Below, piece after piece: positions 31,402 through 39,211 of a DNA stretch of 64,000 nucleotides. Source of the stretch: Bacillus sp. Xin1 (lineage in GTDB: Bacteria > Bacillota > Bacilli > Bacillales > Bacillaceae_G); the NCBI RefSeq assembly GCF_013314535.1, contig NZ_JABUAE010000023.1, positions 1-64,000 on the forward strand. The letters are read 5' to 3'. The notes under the pieces were generated by a model. That model was not told the origin of the DNA and ran no database searches. It saw only the letters and a list, made by a program, of their open reading frames with translations. The position numbers were made by a program, and so were the translations under genes. Each line of letters starts with the position of its first letter. Position 1 is the first letter of the stretch.

Positions 31402-32592
31402 ATGAAAAAAATAGCGTTAGCGGTATTAAGTCTTGGGCTACTTGTAAGCGGATGTAGCGCAGGTATACAAAAAGAAGAAAAAGTTGTTGAAAAATCGGGT
31501 AACTCAAAGGAACAAGCAATCGTTCCGAAATATTCTATTTCTGATGAGTATTATAAAACGACAGTTCCATTTGATCCAGGTTCTGCACGTGGCTTAGTTG
31601 TACAAGGATTGAATAGTCGCCTAGATATTGATGAATTTGAAACAGGATTAATGCGTATTGCGAAAGGGTCATTTAGTACAAAGGATTACCTATTCAAAGG
31701 TGGGAACTTTTTAGATAAAGAAACAGTTCAAATGCTTGTAAAGAGAAAGCGTACAGATGCGGAGCAAAAAGAGTTAGAAGAAAAGCTGAAAAAAGACGCA
31801 GTGAAATTTCCTAACATTGGGTTGAATCCAGCGTTAGAAGCAGGATCGGAATCATTAGAGGTTCGAAACAAAAAAACACCAATATATCTTTCGAATATTT
31901 TAGAGCATGATTATTATTTGAAAAAAAATAATAACGAAGTTGAACTTGGAGGTATTGTGATTGGTCTTGCGATGAACTCGGTTCATTATTTTAATGAAGA
32001 AAATGGATATCCACGTGAAACAGAAATTAGTGAACAAGAAATGTTAGAAAAAGCAAAGCCAATGGCAGAAGAGATTTTAAAAGTGTTACACAAAAATGCA
32101 GATACGAAAAATGTTCCGATTACGTTCGCGATTTATCGCCAAGGACCAAAATCGGCACTTGTACCAGGGAAATTTGTATCGTATGCGCAAGTAGATAAAG
32201 GTAGTGAAAAGATAGAGGATTGGAAAGCAATTAACGAAAAATATTACTTGTTCCCTTCTGAAGCAGCCAAAACAGATGTGCGCGAAGATTATACAAACGT
32301 AGAAAACTTTAAAGTAGAGTTAAAAAAGTATTTCAAAAATGATTATACAGCTGTGGTTGGTACAGGATTTTATAAAGATGATCAATTGCAAGAAATGAAG
32401 ATTGAAATTCCTGTTCAGTTTAATGGAAAAGCAGAAGTAATTGGGTTCACGCAATATGTTGCTGGCAAAGTGATGGAATACTTCCCGAATTATGTAAAAG
32501 TACAAGTGACAATTAAATCTGTTGAACGACCAGAAGCAATTATTATTCGCGAGGCGAAGCAGGATGAGCCATTTGTGAAAATTTTTGATTAA
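31402..32592 (+). CDS. camS: CamS-family lipoprotein (sex pheromone precursor-like)
   Basis: 396 aa. The signal LAVLSLGLLVSGCSAG has a lipobox with Cys near residue 18, so the mature protein is lipid-anchored outside. The rest matches the CamS/YerH family found after ligA in Bacillales; in staphylococci and enterococci the signal peptide of CamS yields a pheromone. RBS AAGAGGTG. Same operon as pcrB, pcrA and ligA by spacing. Confidence 0.93.
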   Translation: MKKIALAVLSLGLLVSGCSAGIQKEEKVVEKSGNSKEQAIVPKYSISDEYYKTTVPFDPGSARGLVVQGLNSRLDIDEFETGLMRIAKGSFSTKDYLFKGGNFLDKETVQMLVKRKRTDAEQKELEEKLKKDAVKFPNIGLNPALEAGSESLEVRNKKTPIYLSNILEHDYYLKKNNNEVELGGIVIGLAMNSVHYFNEENGYPRETEISEQEMLEKAKPMAEEILKVLHKNADTKNVPITFAIYRQGPKSALVPGKFVSYAQVDKGSEKIEDWKAINEKYYLFPSEAAKTDVREDYTNVENFKVELKKYFKNDYTAVVGTGFYKDDQLQEMKIEIPVQFNGKAEVIGFTQYVAGKVMEYFPNYVKVQVTIKSVERPEAIIIREAKQDEPFVKIFD

Positions 32593-32593
32593 G

Positions 32594-32629
32594 AAAAAAG
32601 CGGTTCCTATATGGAACAGCTTTTTTTTT
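32594..32629 (+). terminator. Terminator of the pcrB-camS operon
   Basis: AAAAGCGGTTCC pairs with GGAACAGCTTTT followed by a long T run. Confidence 0.9.
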
Positions 32630-32686
32630 GCTGTAATTTTGTTATAATTTCTAATGTTATGAATTAAAGGGGTAAGGAGAAAAGAC

Positions 32687-33457
32687 ATGGATGAGTTAAG
32701 TTTACAGATTATTGTATTACTCGTTGCTTTTGGTTTTTTGGCCGCATTTATTGATTCGGTTGTTGGAGGAGGAGGGCTTATTTCACTTCCAGCACTTATG
32801 TTTGTAGGATTACCACCAGCTTCGGCAATCGCGACAAATAAGTTAGCTTCGACGATGGGGTCATTAACAAGTACAATTTATTTTATTCGTTCAAAAAAAG
32901 TTGATTTTCGTATAGTAGGAAAGTTAATCCCATTAACTATTATTGGGGCTGTTTTGGGAGCTTTAGTTGTAAAATTTATTCCACCAGATATTTTACGTCC
33001 ACTTGTACTGGTTATGTTAGTATTTATTGCAATTTATATTATTGTAAAAAAAGATTGGGGAAGTGTCTCCACCTATAAAAAGATGACAAAAGGAAAAACA
33101 TTAATGTTTTACTTCGTTATTTTAATTGTAGGATTTTATGATGGATTTTTTGGACCGGGGACAGGATCATTTTTAATTTTTGCATTTTTATTAATTGGTT
33201 TGGATTTTATTCGAGCAGCTGCATCTGGAAAAGTTTTGAATTTCGTTAGTAACATTGTATCTTTAATTACATTTTTATTTTTAGATATTATTCATTTTGA
33301 ATACGGTATTATTATGGGATTATCTATGATTTTAGGAGCATATTTAGGATCGAAGTTTGCTGTGCAAAAAGGTGTTGGATATGTTCGTACTTTATTTTTA
33401 TTAGTAACAATTCTATTAATTGGAAAAAATATTATGGAATATGCTCATATTATTTAG
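32687..33457 (+). CDS. TSUP (TauE/SafE) family membrane transporter
   Basis: 256 aa with about eight hydrophobic segments and the family signature GFLAAFIDSVVGGGGLISLP near residue 18, repeated in the second half as GFYDGFFGPGTGSFLIF near residue 150. The TSUP family exports or imports sulfur-containing or organic anions; substrate unknown. RBS AAGGGGTAAGGAG. Single gene with its own terminator overlapping the stop codon. Confidence 0.9.
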   Translation: MDELSLQIIVLLVAFGFLAAFIDSVVGGGGLISLPALMFVGLPPASAIATNKLASTMGSLTSTIYFIRSKKVDFRIVGKLIPLTIIGAVLGALVVKFIPPDILRPLVLVMLVFIAIYIIVKKDWGSVSTYKKMTKGKTLMFYFVILIVGFYDGFFGPGTGSFLIFAFLLIGLDFIRAAASGKVLNFVSNIVSLITFLFLDIIHFEYGIIMGLSMILGAYLGSKFAVQKGVGYVRTLFLLVTILLIGKNIMEYAHII

Positions 33458-33486
33458 CTTCATACGTACGTATGAAGCTTTTTTTA
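33456..33486 (+). terminator. Terminator of the TSUP gene
   Basis: A perfect 24-bp palindrome starting at the stop codon (AGCTTCATACGT and its complement) is followed by TTTTTTT. Confidence 0.9.
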
Positions 33487-33492
33487 ATTATT

Positions 33493-33524
33493 ATATTTTA
33501 AAAATTAATTAATTTTTAAAATAT
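33493..33524. repeat. Perfect 32-bp AT-only palindrome
   Basis: ATATTTTAAAAATTAA is followed at once by its exact reverse complement. It contains only A and T and lies between the TSUP terminator and the rocA promoter region. It could extrude as a cruciform or serve as an UP-like or regulator-binding site. Confidence 0.6.
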
Positions 33525-33579
33525 AAGTCTAGGAATATTTGAATAAATCTAAATTATCATGTAGAATAATGTTGTAAAA

Positions 33580-33593
33580 TGTAAACGTTTTTC
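33580..33593 (+). promoter_or_regulatory. Possible CcpA (cre) site before rocA
   Basis: TGTAAACGTTTTTC matches 12 of 14 positions of the loose cre consensus TGWAARCGYTWNCW. It is 20 bases upstream of the rocA start, a place where CcpA could repress amino acid breakdown. The last two positions differ, so it is tentative. Confidence 0.3.
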
Positions 33594-33612
33594 TAAGGGG
33601 AGGCTAAAAAGA

Positions 33613-35160
33613 ATGGTAGTAGCATACAAACATGAGCCATTTACAGATTTTTCAGTAGAGGTTAATAAGTTAGCGTTTGAAGAAGGTTTAAAGACAGTAG
33701 AATCTTATCTTGGACAAGACTATCCATTAATTATCGGGGGAGAAAAGATCACTACAGACGAGAAAATCGTTTCTGTAAACCCTGCAAATAAAGAAGAAGT
33801 TGTGGGTAGTGTTTCAAAAGCAAGCCGTGAATTAGCTGAAAAAGCGATGCAAGTGGCGGATGAAACATTCCAAACTTGGAGAAAGTCAAAACCAGAAATG
33901 CGTGCAGACATTTTATTCCGTGCTGCAGCAATCGTTCGTCGTAGAAAACATGAGTTCTCTGCTATTCTTGTAAAAGAAGCAGGTAAACCATGGAATGAGG
34001 CAGATGCTGATACAGCAGAAGCAATCGACTTTATGGAATATTATGGTCGTCAAATGTTAAAATTAAAAGACGGTATCCCAGTAGAAAGCCGTCCAATTGA
34101 ATATAATCGTTTCTCTTACATTCCATTAGGAGTAGGTGTTATCATTTCTCCTTGGAACTTCCCATTCGCAATTATGGCGGGTATGACAACAGCTGCAGTA
34201 GTTTCTGGTAACACAGTATTACTAAAACCAGCTAGTACAACTCCTGTAGTAGCAGCGAAATTTATGGAAGTGTTAGAAGAAGCTGGTTTACCAGCTGGCG
34301 TAGTAAACTTCGTTCCAGGTAGTGGTTCTGAAGTTGGTGACTACTTAGTAGATCATCCTCGTACACGTTTCATTAGCTTCACTGGATCACGCGATGTAGG
34401 TATTCGTATTTATGAGCGTGCAGCAAAAGTAAATCCAGGCCAAATTTGGTTAAAACGCGTTATCGCTGAAATGGGCGGTAAAGATACAATCGTTGTTGAT
34501 AAAGAAGCAGATCTTGAATTAGCTGCTAAATCTATCGTTGCATCTGCATTTGGATTCTCAGGACAAAAATGTTCTGCGTGTTCTCGTGCAGTAATCCACG
34601 AAGATGTGTACGATCACGTATTAAATCGTGCTGTTGAATTAACAAAAGAATTAACAGTTGCGAACCCAGCTGAACTAGGTACAAACATGGGTCCTGTTAA
34701 TGACCAAGCTGCATTCGATAAAGTAATGAGCTATGTTGCGATTGGTAAAGAAGAAGGTAAAATCGTAGCAGGTGGCGAAGGAGACGACTCTAAAGGCTGG
34801 TTCATCCAACCAACAATCGTTGCTGACGTTGCGGAAGATGCTCGCTTAATGAAAGAAGAAATCTTCGGACCAGTAGTAGCATTCTGTAAAGCTAAGGACT
34901 TTGATCATGCGCTTGCAATTGCAAACAATACAGAATACGGTTTAACAGGAGCTGTTGTTTCTAATAACCGTGAACATATCGAAAAAGCACGTGAAGACTT
35001 CCACGTTGGTAACTTATACTTCAACCGTGGATGTACTGGTGCAATCGTAGGTTACCAACCATTTGGTGGCTTTAACATGTCTGGTACAGACTCTAAAGCT
35101 GGTGGACCTGACTATATCGCACTTCATATGCAAGGAAAAACTACTTCTGAAACTTTATAA
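33613..35160 (+). CDS. rocA: L-glutamate gamma-semialdehyde (1-pyrroline-5-carboxylate) dehydrogenase
   Basis: 515 aa aldehyde dehydrogenase oxidising glutamate semialdehyde to glutamate in arginine and proline breakdown. Catalytic Glu in IAEMGGKD near residue 287, nucleophile Cys in [12 protein letters not shown] near residue 320, and the [11 protein letters not shown] site near residue 257. The RocA-specific N-terminal extension ([17 protein letters not shown]) and [15 protein letters not shown] end support this over other ALDHs. RBS AGGGGAGG. Stands alone here, with a terminator. Confidence 0.94.
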   Translation: MVVAYKHEPFTDFSVEVNKLAFEEGLKTVESYLGQDYPLIIGGEKITTDEKIVSVNPANKEEVVGSVSKASRELAEKAMQVADETFQTWRKSKPEMRADILFRAAAIVRRRKHEFSAILVKEAGKPWNEADADTAEAIDFMEYYGRQMLKLKDGIPVESRPIEYNRFSYIPLGVGVIISPWNFPFAIMAGMTTAAVVSGNTVLLKPASTTPVVAAKFMEVLEEAGLPAGVVNFVPGSGSEVGDYLVDHPRTRFISFTGSRDVGIRIYERAAKVNPGQIWLKRVIAEMGGKDTIVVDKEADLELAAKSIVASAFGFSGQKCSACSRAVIHEDVYDHVLNRAVELTKELTVANPAELGTNMGPVNDQAAFDKVMSYVAIGKEEGKIVAGGEGDDSKGWFIQPTIVADVAEDARLMKEEIFGPVVAFCKAKDFDHALAIANNTEYGLTGAVVSNNREHIEKAREDFHVGNLYFNRGCTGAIVGYQPFGGFNMSGTDSKAGGPDYIALHMQGKTTSETL

Positions 35161-35170
35161 GAAATAGATG

Positions 35171-35206
35171 AAAAGGCCTTCCTGTAATGGGGAAGGTCTT
35201 TTTTAT
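35171..35206 (+). terminator. rocA terminator
   Basis: AAAAGGCCTTCC pairs with GGAAGGTCTTTT, followed by a T run. Confidence 0.9.
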
Positions 35207-35316
35207 ATAAGAAAGATATTGATGGGAAAATTTCTTTAAAGATGAAAAGACACAAAACCAACAGAAAAAATAATCCATTCGTCATATTTTTCTGTATTAA
35301 TTTTTCGAATTTCCTG

Positions 35317-35400
35317 TATAATACAATTTGAAAGAAAATCTATGGTTAGACAAGAGGACACTACTTTCGGTTTTGCTCACTGAAAGTAGTGTTTTTATTT
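35317..35400 (+). ncRNA. Possible small RNA between rocA and a hydrolase gene
   Basis: A perfect -10 element TATAAT (35317-35322) lies upstream of about 35 bases of sequence and a strong terminator: ACACTACTTTC pairs with GAAAGTAGTGT and the plus strand continues TTTTTATTTTTT. rocA already has its own terminator, so a second plus-strand terminator here suggests a short transcript of about 70 nt. The -35 region is weak. Confidence 0.35.
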
Positions 35401-35401
35401 T

Positions 35402-35959
35402 TTAAATGGAGTTTCTAAAACTTAAAAACTCTTCTGTGCTCATGACATCTGCATATATGTCATTTAAACTTGCTAAAATTGTATTATGGATATAGACAGC
35501 AGGAATCGTAGCATTTTTAAAGAGGAGATCTTTTGTTGCGCATGCATCATGCACAACAGTGCAACGAAAACCGAAATCAAAAGCAGCTCTTACTGTAGCA
35601 TCAATGCACATATGAGTCATCATCCCGCATATAATCACATGTTCAATTTTTAAGTTTTGCAATTGCTCTAATAGGTCCGTTTCCCGAAAACTGTTTGGAT
35701 AGTGTTTGAGAATAACTTTTTCATTTTTTAAGGGGCGAACATTCTCATGGATGTGGACGCCTTCTGTGTTAGGGAGAAAAAAAGTAGCATTTTCTTTAAT
35801 AGATACATGTTGGATATGAAAAATAGATTGATTCACTTCTCGAAAATGCTGAAGTAGTTGACTTGCATACTCGCTAGCTTCAACGGTACCGCGCAGTTCC
35901 ATTTTGCCATTTGGAAAATAATCATTTTGAATATCAACGAGTAAAAGGGCTGTTTTCAT
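35402..35959 (-). CDS. Isochorismatase-family cysteine hydrolase
   Basis: 185 aa. The catalytic triad of the family is visible: Asp9 in LLLVDIQNDYF, Lys85 in ILKHYPNSF and Cys118 in GMMTHMCIDAT, the last after the usual cis-peptide region. Members hydrolyse nicotinamide, isochorismate or other amides. The sequence does not choose among these; nicotinamidase-like or unknown substrate is most likely. Monocistronic on the minus strand. Confidence 0.9.
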   Translation of the reverse strand: MKTALLLVDIQNDYFPNGKMELRGTVEASEYASQLLQHFREVNQSIFHIQHVSIKENATFFLPNTEGVHIHENVRPLKNEKVILKHYPNSFRETDLLEQLQNLKIEHVIICGMMTHMCIDATVRAAFDFGFRCTVVHDACATKDLLFKNATIPAVYIHNTILASLNDIYADVMSTEEFLSFRNSI

Positions 35960-36059
35960 ATCAGTTATCGGCCTCCATTTTGTTTCGTATTCATGTAATG
36001 TTATTCAATTAGCAGCGGATATTTTCCTTTTTGAAAAAGTAGACGAAGAAGAATTTTAC

Positions 36060-36166
36060 ATAAAGTTAAACTTTGATCAGTGGGTGGGAGCTTCATTCCA
36101 TACTTAACTTCTTTGCTTCGCTGAATTTTGAGGTGGGAGTATTACTCCCTATTCATGCGGGATAAA
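36060..36166 (-). repeat. bcr1-like dispersed repeat, copy 3
   Basis: A 107-base copy in reverse orientation, bounded on both sides by ATAAA (36060-36064 and 36162-36166), the complement of TTTAT. It contains AAACTTTGATCAGTGGG, CTTCTTTGCTTCGCTGAAT and TTTTGAGGTGGGAGTATTAC, which match copy 1 read backwards. The exact flanks fit an insertion duplication. Confidence 0.6.
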
Positions 36167-36231
36167 AAAGAAATTTTCTTTTATTCGAAAATTTTAATAG
36201 AAAAATAATTAATATATTTTAGAATGTTTTA

Positions 36232-36260
36232 TTGACTCTTGTTTTTCGGAGTCTTATAAT
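36232..36260 (+). promoter_or_regulatory. Promoter of the SAM-riboswitch transcript
   Basis: TTGACT (36232-36237) and TATAAT (36255-36260) are separated by exactly 17 bases, about 35 bases before the riboswitch. Confidence 0.85.
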
Positions 36261-36293
36261 AAAACTTAATTAAATGACAATTAAATCGATACA

Positions 36294-36400
36294 CTCTTAT
36301 CCAGAGAGGTGGAGGGACTGGCCCTATGATACCTCAGCAACGGGTTTTTGAATACCGTGCTAATTCCAGCAAGCTCTTAGAGGCTTGGAAGATGAGAAGA
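36294..36400 (+). promoter_or_regulatory. SAM-I (S-box) riboswitch
   Basis: Conserved S-box elements appear in order: CTCTTATCCAGAGAGGTGG (P1/P2 start), GGGACTGGCCCTATGATACC, TCAGCAACGG, CCGTGCTAATTCCAGCA and the closing GATGAGAAG. By family knowledge it binds S-adenosylmethionine and stops transcription of methionine genes when SAM is plentiful. All conserved parts look intact although the gene behind it is broken. Confidence 0.95.
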
Positions 36401-36416
36401 TGTGAATGAGTATATA

Positions 36417-36470
36417 AATGCTCTTCTTCTTATTTTTATTACGGATAAGAAGGAGGGCATTTTTTATTTT
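36417..36470 (+). terminator. SAM riboswitch terminator
   Basis: AATGCTCTTCTTCTTAT pairs with ATAAGAAGGAGGGCATT, followed by TTTTTATTTT, the expression platform of the S-box. Confidence 0.9.
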
Positions 36471-36519
36471 ACCTCAAAGCTCTGCTTCAAGTTATTACAG
36501 CATATAGGAGGGGAAAGTA

Positions 36520-36978
36520 ATGATTTCTTTTGAAAATGTAAGTAAAGTATATGAATCAGGTGGTCAACCAGTTTACGCTGTTGAAGATGTAACCTTATCG
36601 GTTGAAAAGGGTGAGATATTTGGCATTATCGGCTTCAGTGGAGCTGGAAAGAGTACATTGTTACGTTTAGTGAATATGTTAGAACGACCAACATCGGGAA
36701 CAATCTCAATAGATGAGAAAGATATTACATCGTTAACAACGAAAGAATTACGAAAACTGAGACAAAGAATCGGAATGATTTTTCAGAGTTTTAATCTATT
36801 TAATTCGAGAACAGTATTTGGGAATATTGCTTATCCATCCAATTCTGTATCATATAAAATCCAATGTCTGTTAGGTAGAGTAAAGGACCAGGAGTTTTTC
36901 TGGTCCTTTTTATTTGATCAAGTAAAGAAACTAACTGAAAAGAGGTTTCTTATTTTTACTGTAATTATTCAATTGTGA
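36520..36978 (+). pseudogene. metN: Truncated methionine ABC transporter ATPase (metN remnant)
   Basis: The first ~107 residues (to about 36840) are a normal MetN start: [20 protein letters not shown], Walker A GFSGAGKS near residue 39, and the Q-loop [21 protein letters not shown]. Sequence then changes abruptly to unrelated residues and ends at 152 aa; MetN is normally about 340 aa. The ABC signature, Walker B and regulatory domain are gone, as are the permease and binding-protein genes. A deletion has joined the metN start to foreign sequence ending in a terminator. RBS AGGAGGGG is intact. Confidence 0.88.
36882..36912 (+). terminator. Terminator inside the metN remnant tail
   Basis: AAAGGACCA pairs with TGGTCCTTT, then TTATTT. 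It probably was the terminator of the original operon, now brought next to the metN start by the deletion. Confidence 0.8.
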
Positions 36979-37159
36979 TACGTTTTAATGATTTTTCTGT
37001 CGGTTGTTTCTTTTCCTGTATACAAGAAGAGAGTTCTTCTTGTAAAATATTTATCACTTTTTTAGCTTGTTGTCCAAAAGGAGTAGGTAGTTCATTTATA
37101 AGATGCATCCCAACCTCTATTTTTGTCCGAATGACTTTTCTTAATAACTCTTCACGCAT
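36965..37159 (-). CDS. Small helical protein downstream of the ArsA-like ATPase, 64 aa
   Basis: The ATG at 37159 is preceded by GGAGGTG at good spacing, and overlaps the stop of the ArsA-like gene by 8 bases, so translation is coupled. The product is helical with charged heptads ([19 protein letters not shown]) and a Lys-rich end. I do not recognise the family. It is probably a partner or regulator of the ATPase. Confidence 0.75.
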   Translation of the reverse strand: MREELLRKVIRTKIEVGMHLINELPTPFGQQAKKVINILQEELSSCIQEKKQPTEKSLKRITIE

Positions 37160-38330
37160 GAACCACACCTCCAAAACGAATGTTTAGTACATCCCCTTCA
37201 AATTTCGCTCCTTGAATGGATAAATGTGTTAACGTTTTAGGTAACGTAATGTTACGTTTAACAGAACCGGCGCGAATGATAAGTTCATCACCTTTTTGAT
37301 TTAAAGAGAGCTCACTTTTATCTGAGAATGGAATAGAGAGAACAAAAATATATACATCTCCATCTTTTTTTACATATTGTGTACGACCGTTAAATTTTAC
37401 GGGGGTTGGTTCTGCATCATCTTTGAATAAAGCATCTCCTACACGCTCTAGCATAGGTAAACCAACTACTTCTTGTTCAAACATCGGAGCTTCATAAATA
37501 GGAAGTGGTTGAAAGCTATCTTGGATGAGTGCTTTATATTTCTTTTGAGCATCTTTCCACGCTTGGAAGTAGGAGTCGGTAACAGTATCAGGGATGACAC
37601 GGTTAATCATGATGGCATCGACGTTATAATCATATAAATTTAAATAGGTGAAACTACGCTGCGCTTCTTTAATAACCATTTTTTCTGGATTGACAACAAC
37701 GCGAATACTCGTTACTTCTCGATTCGATAAAATATTCCGCATTTCCCCTAGCTGTTCAAGTGTATTCGTTAATTCATCCATAATATCATCAGTAGGGAGT
37801 GGGACGCCGAGGAGCGGTTGTGCAACAGGACGGACAACTTTTAAAACTTTTCTTTTGATCGGAAAGAGTTTTTCCATCCACCAGCCGAGCATATCAGGAA
37901 AGCTTAACATGGCTAGCGTTTCTCCAGTTGGTGCGCAGTCAATAATGATGACATCATATGTTTTTTGTTTATAGTAATCGAGTACACGGAGTAAACTAAT
38001 TAAGTCTTCCATGCCAGGAAACATTGTTAACTCTTCTGTTGTAATATCGTCAGCTGCTTTTGATGTGAATAGCAATGTAATATACTTCTGTAATTTCCCC
38101 CAGCCTTTTTCCATTTCATAAATTGTATTGATTTCCTGCGCCCATAAATTTTCACGAATTTCTAGTGGTTCAGAAGATAATTTTATGCCGAATGAATCTC
38201 CTAAGCTATGAGCTGGGTCCGTGCTCATGACTAATGTTTTTAACCCTTGTTTTGCACTTTGAAGTGCTGTTGCCGCTGAAATGCTAGTTTTTCCTACGCC
38301 GCCTTTACCTGTATACAAAATAATTCTCAT
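37152..38330 (-). CDS. ArsA/Get3-type ATPase with HSP20-like tail
   Basis: 392 aa. A deviant Walker A (GKGGVGKT, residues 8-15), STDPAHSLGDSFG (switch I) and the IIDCAPTGETLAML motif mark the ArsA/Get3 family of the SIMIBI class. The last ~90 residues form a beta-rich alpha-crystallin/HSP20-like domain (FVLSIPFSDKSELSLNQKGD), seen in the ArsA_HSP20 subgroup. No arsenite-binding Cys pair is visible, so arsenic transport is unlikely; a chaperone or targeting role is more plausible. Operator-like repeats precede it. Confidence 0.88.
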   Translation of the reverse strand: MRIILYTGKGGVGKTSISAATALQSAKQGLKTLVMSTDPAHSLGDSFGIKLSSEPLEIRENLWAQEINTIYEMEKGWGKLQKYITLLFTSKAADDITTEELTMFPGMEDLISLLRVLDYYKQKTYDVIIIDCAPTGETLAMLSFPDMLGWWMEKLFPIKRKVLKVVRPVAQPLLGVPLPTDDIMDELTNTLEQLGEMRNILSNREVTSIRVVVNPEKMVIKEAQRSFTYLNLYDYNVDAIMINRVIPDTVTDSYFQAWKDAQKKYKALIQDSFQPLPIYEAPMFEQEVVGLPMLERVGDALFKDDAEPTPVKFNGRTQYVKKDGDVYIFVLSIPFSDKSELSLNQKGDELIIRAGSVKRNITLPKTLTHLSIQGAKFEGDVLNIRFGGVVHA

Positions 38331-38346
38331 ATTTATATCCCCTTTG

Positions 38347-38378
38347 TTTCGAATGTCGAATATTACGAATGTCGAAAT
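38347..38378 (-). promoter_or_regulatory. Operator-like direct repeats at the ArsA-like promoter
   Basis: CGAATGTCGAA occurs at 38350-38360 and again at 38366-38376 (16-base period). Read on the minus strand, the two copies flank a TAATAT that would be the -10 element. A related motif precedes the adjacent marR gene. Confidence 0.55.
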
Positions 38379-38408
38379 AATAATTTGAACAAAAACCCAT
38401 AAAGGGCT

Positions 38409-38891
38409 TTATTCAATCGGAATGTTTTTCATCTTAGGTGTAGGAAGCTTTTCGACTTGTTTTTGTTGTGACGTAGCGATATGGTTCATAATCTTTTGGA
38501 AGATTTGTAGTAAGAATGCTTTCTCTTCTTCTGATAATGCTTCCGTCACAAGATTAAAGTAATGAGCTGCATTTTGTTTCACTTCTTGAACGAGTTTTAC
38601 GCCAGTTTCAGTTAAACGAATGAGTACAATGCGTCGATCATTTTCATTTCGGTAGCGCTCGATATATCCTTTTTTCACAAGTCGATTCACGACACCTGTC
38701 GTCGTGCTCATCGGAATATCAAGGAGTTCGGTGATCTTTGTCATTGTAATATCTGTATTTCGTTCCATCCATAATAGACAGAATACCTCCGTTTTAGAAA
38801 GCGATAAATCAATGCTTACCCATTCTTCTGGATAGAAAAGCTTCTTGGCGTTATCTAGCAGTAAGTCTAAAAAATGTTCGTATTGCAACAA
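38409..38891 (-). CDS. MarR-family transcriptional regulator
   Basis: 160 aa with the winged helix-turn-helix of MarR: ITMTKITELLDIPMSTTTGV (recognition helix) and the wing NENDRRIVLIRLTETG (DRR motif) near residue 85. N- and C-terminal helices would form the dimer. It lies directly upstream of the ArsA-like gene on the same strand, and both have similar TTCGA/TCGAA motifs before their starts, suggesting it controls both. Ligand unknown. Confidence 0.93.
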   Translation of the reverse strand: MLQYEHFLDLLLDNAKKLFYPEEWVSIDLSLSKTEVFCLLWMERNTDITMTKITELLDIPMSTTTGVVNRLVKKGYIERYRNENDRRIVLIRLTETGVKLVQEVKQNAAHYFNLVTEALSEEEKAFLLQIFQKIMNHIATSQQKQVEKLPTPKMKNIPIE

Positions 38892-38910
38892 TTATTTCCA
38901 CTCCCGTATA

Positions 38911-38930
38911 TTTCGAGGTTCGTAATATTT
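38911..38930 (-). promoter_or_regulatory. Operator-like motif before marR
   Basis: TTTCGAGGTTCGTAATATTT resembles the repeats before the neighbouring ArsA-like gene (TTTCGA.GTTCGAATATT form) and lies 20-40 bases before the marR start. Confidence 0.45.
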
Positions 38931-39144
38931 ATTATCATTCTATGTTGAATAGGAATAAATGTCAAATATTTATTTTAATCTTTCAGTCTATTTGTAGGAA
39001 GAATGTTAAATGCCAAGGCAATAAAATAGAAAGAGATACTTTGTGTGACATTTCATCATAGGGTGGTTCAATTCAATGGAAAGTTATTAAGAATCAGAAG
39101 TATGAGAGTATGGAAGGGTTATTCTTCATAAGAGTTAAGATAAG
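38931..39144. other. Gap between marR and the two-component operon
   Basis: No supported gene. Contains the presumed marR promoter region on the minus side and AT-rich filler up to the terminator of the sensor kinase gene. Confidence 0.4.
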
Positions 39145-39187
39145 TATAAGAAAAGAAGAGAGCGATGGTTCTCTTCTTTTTCTTATA
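39145..39187 (-). terminator. Terminator of the two-component operon
   Basis: TATAAGAAAAGAAGAGA pairs with TCTCTTCTTTTTCTTATA around a short loop; T-rich on both strands. It lies 25 bases past the kinase stop codon. Confidence 0.85.
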
Positions 39188-39211
39188 ACTTTAAAAGAGA
39201 ATAGCGATACC

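Noticed and set aside
37648-37974. 108-aa plus-strand frame inside the ArsA-like gene
   Set aside because: Antisense shadow of a clear ATPase gene; Ser/Thr-rich nonsense.
37152-38330. Arsenite efflux ATPase function for the ArsA-like protein
   Set aside because: No arsenite-binding cysteines and no arsB or arsR neighbours; it belongs to the HSP20-tailed subgroup of unknown role.
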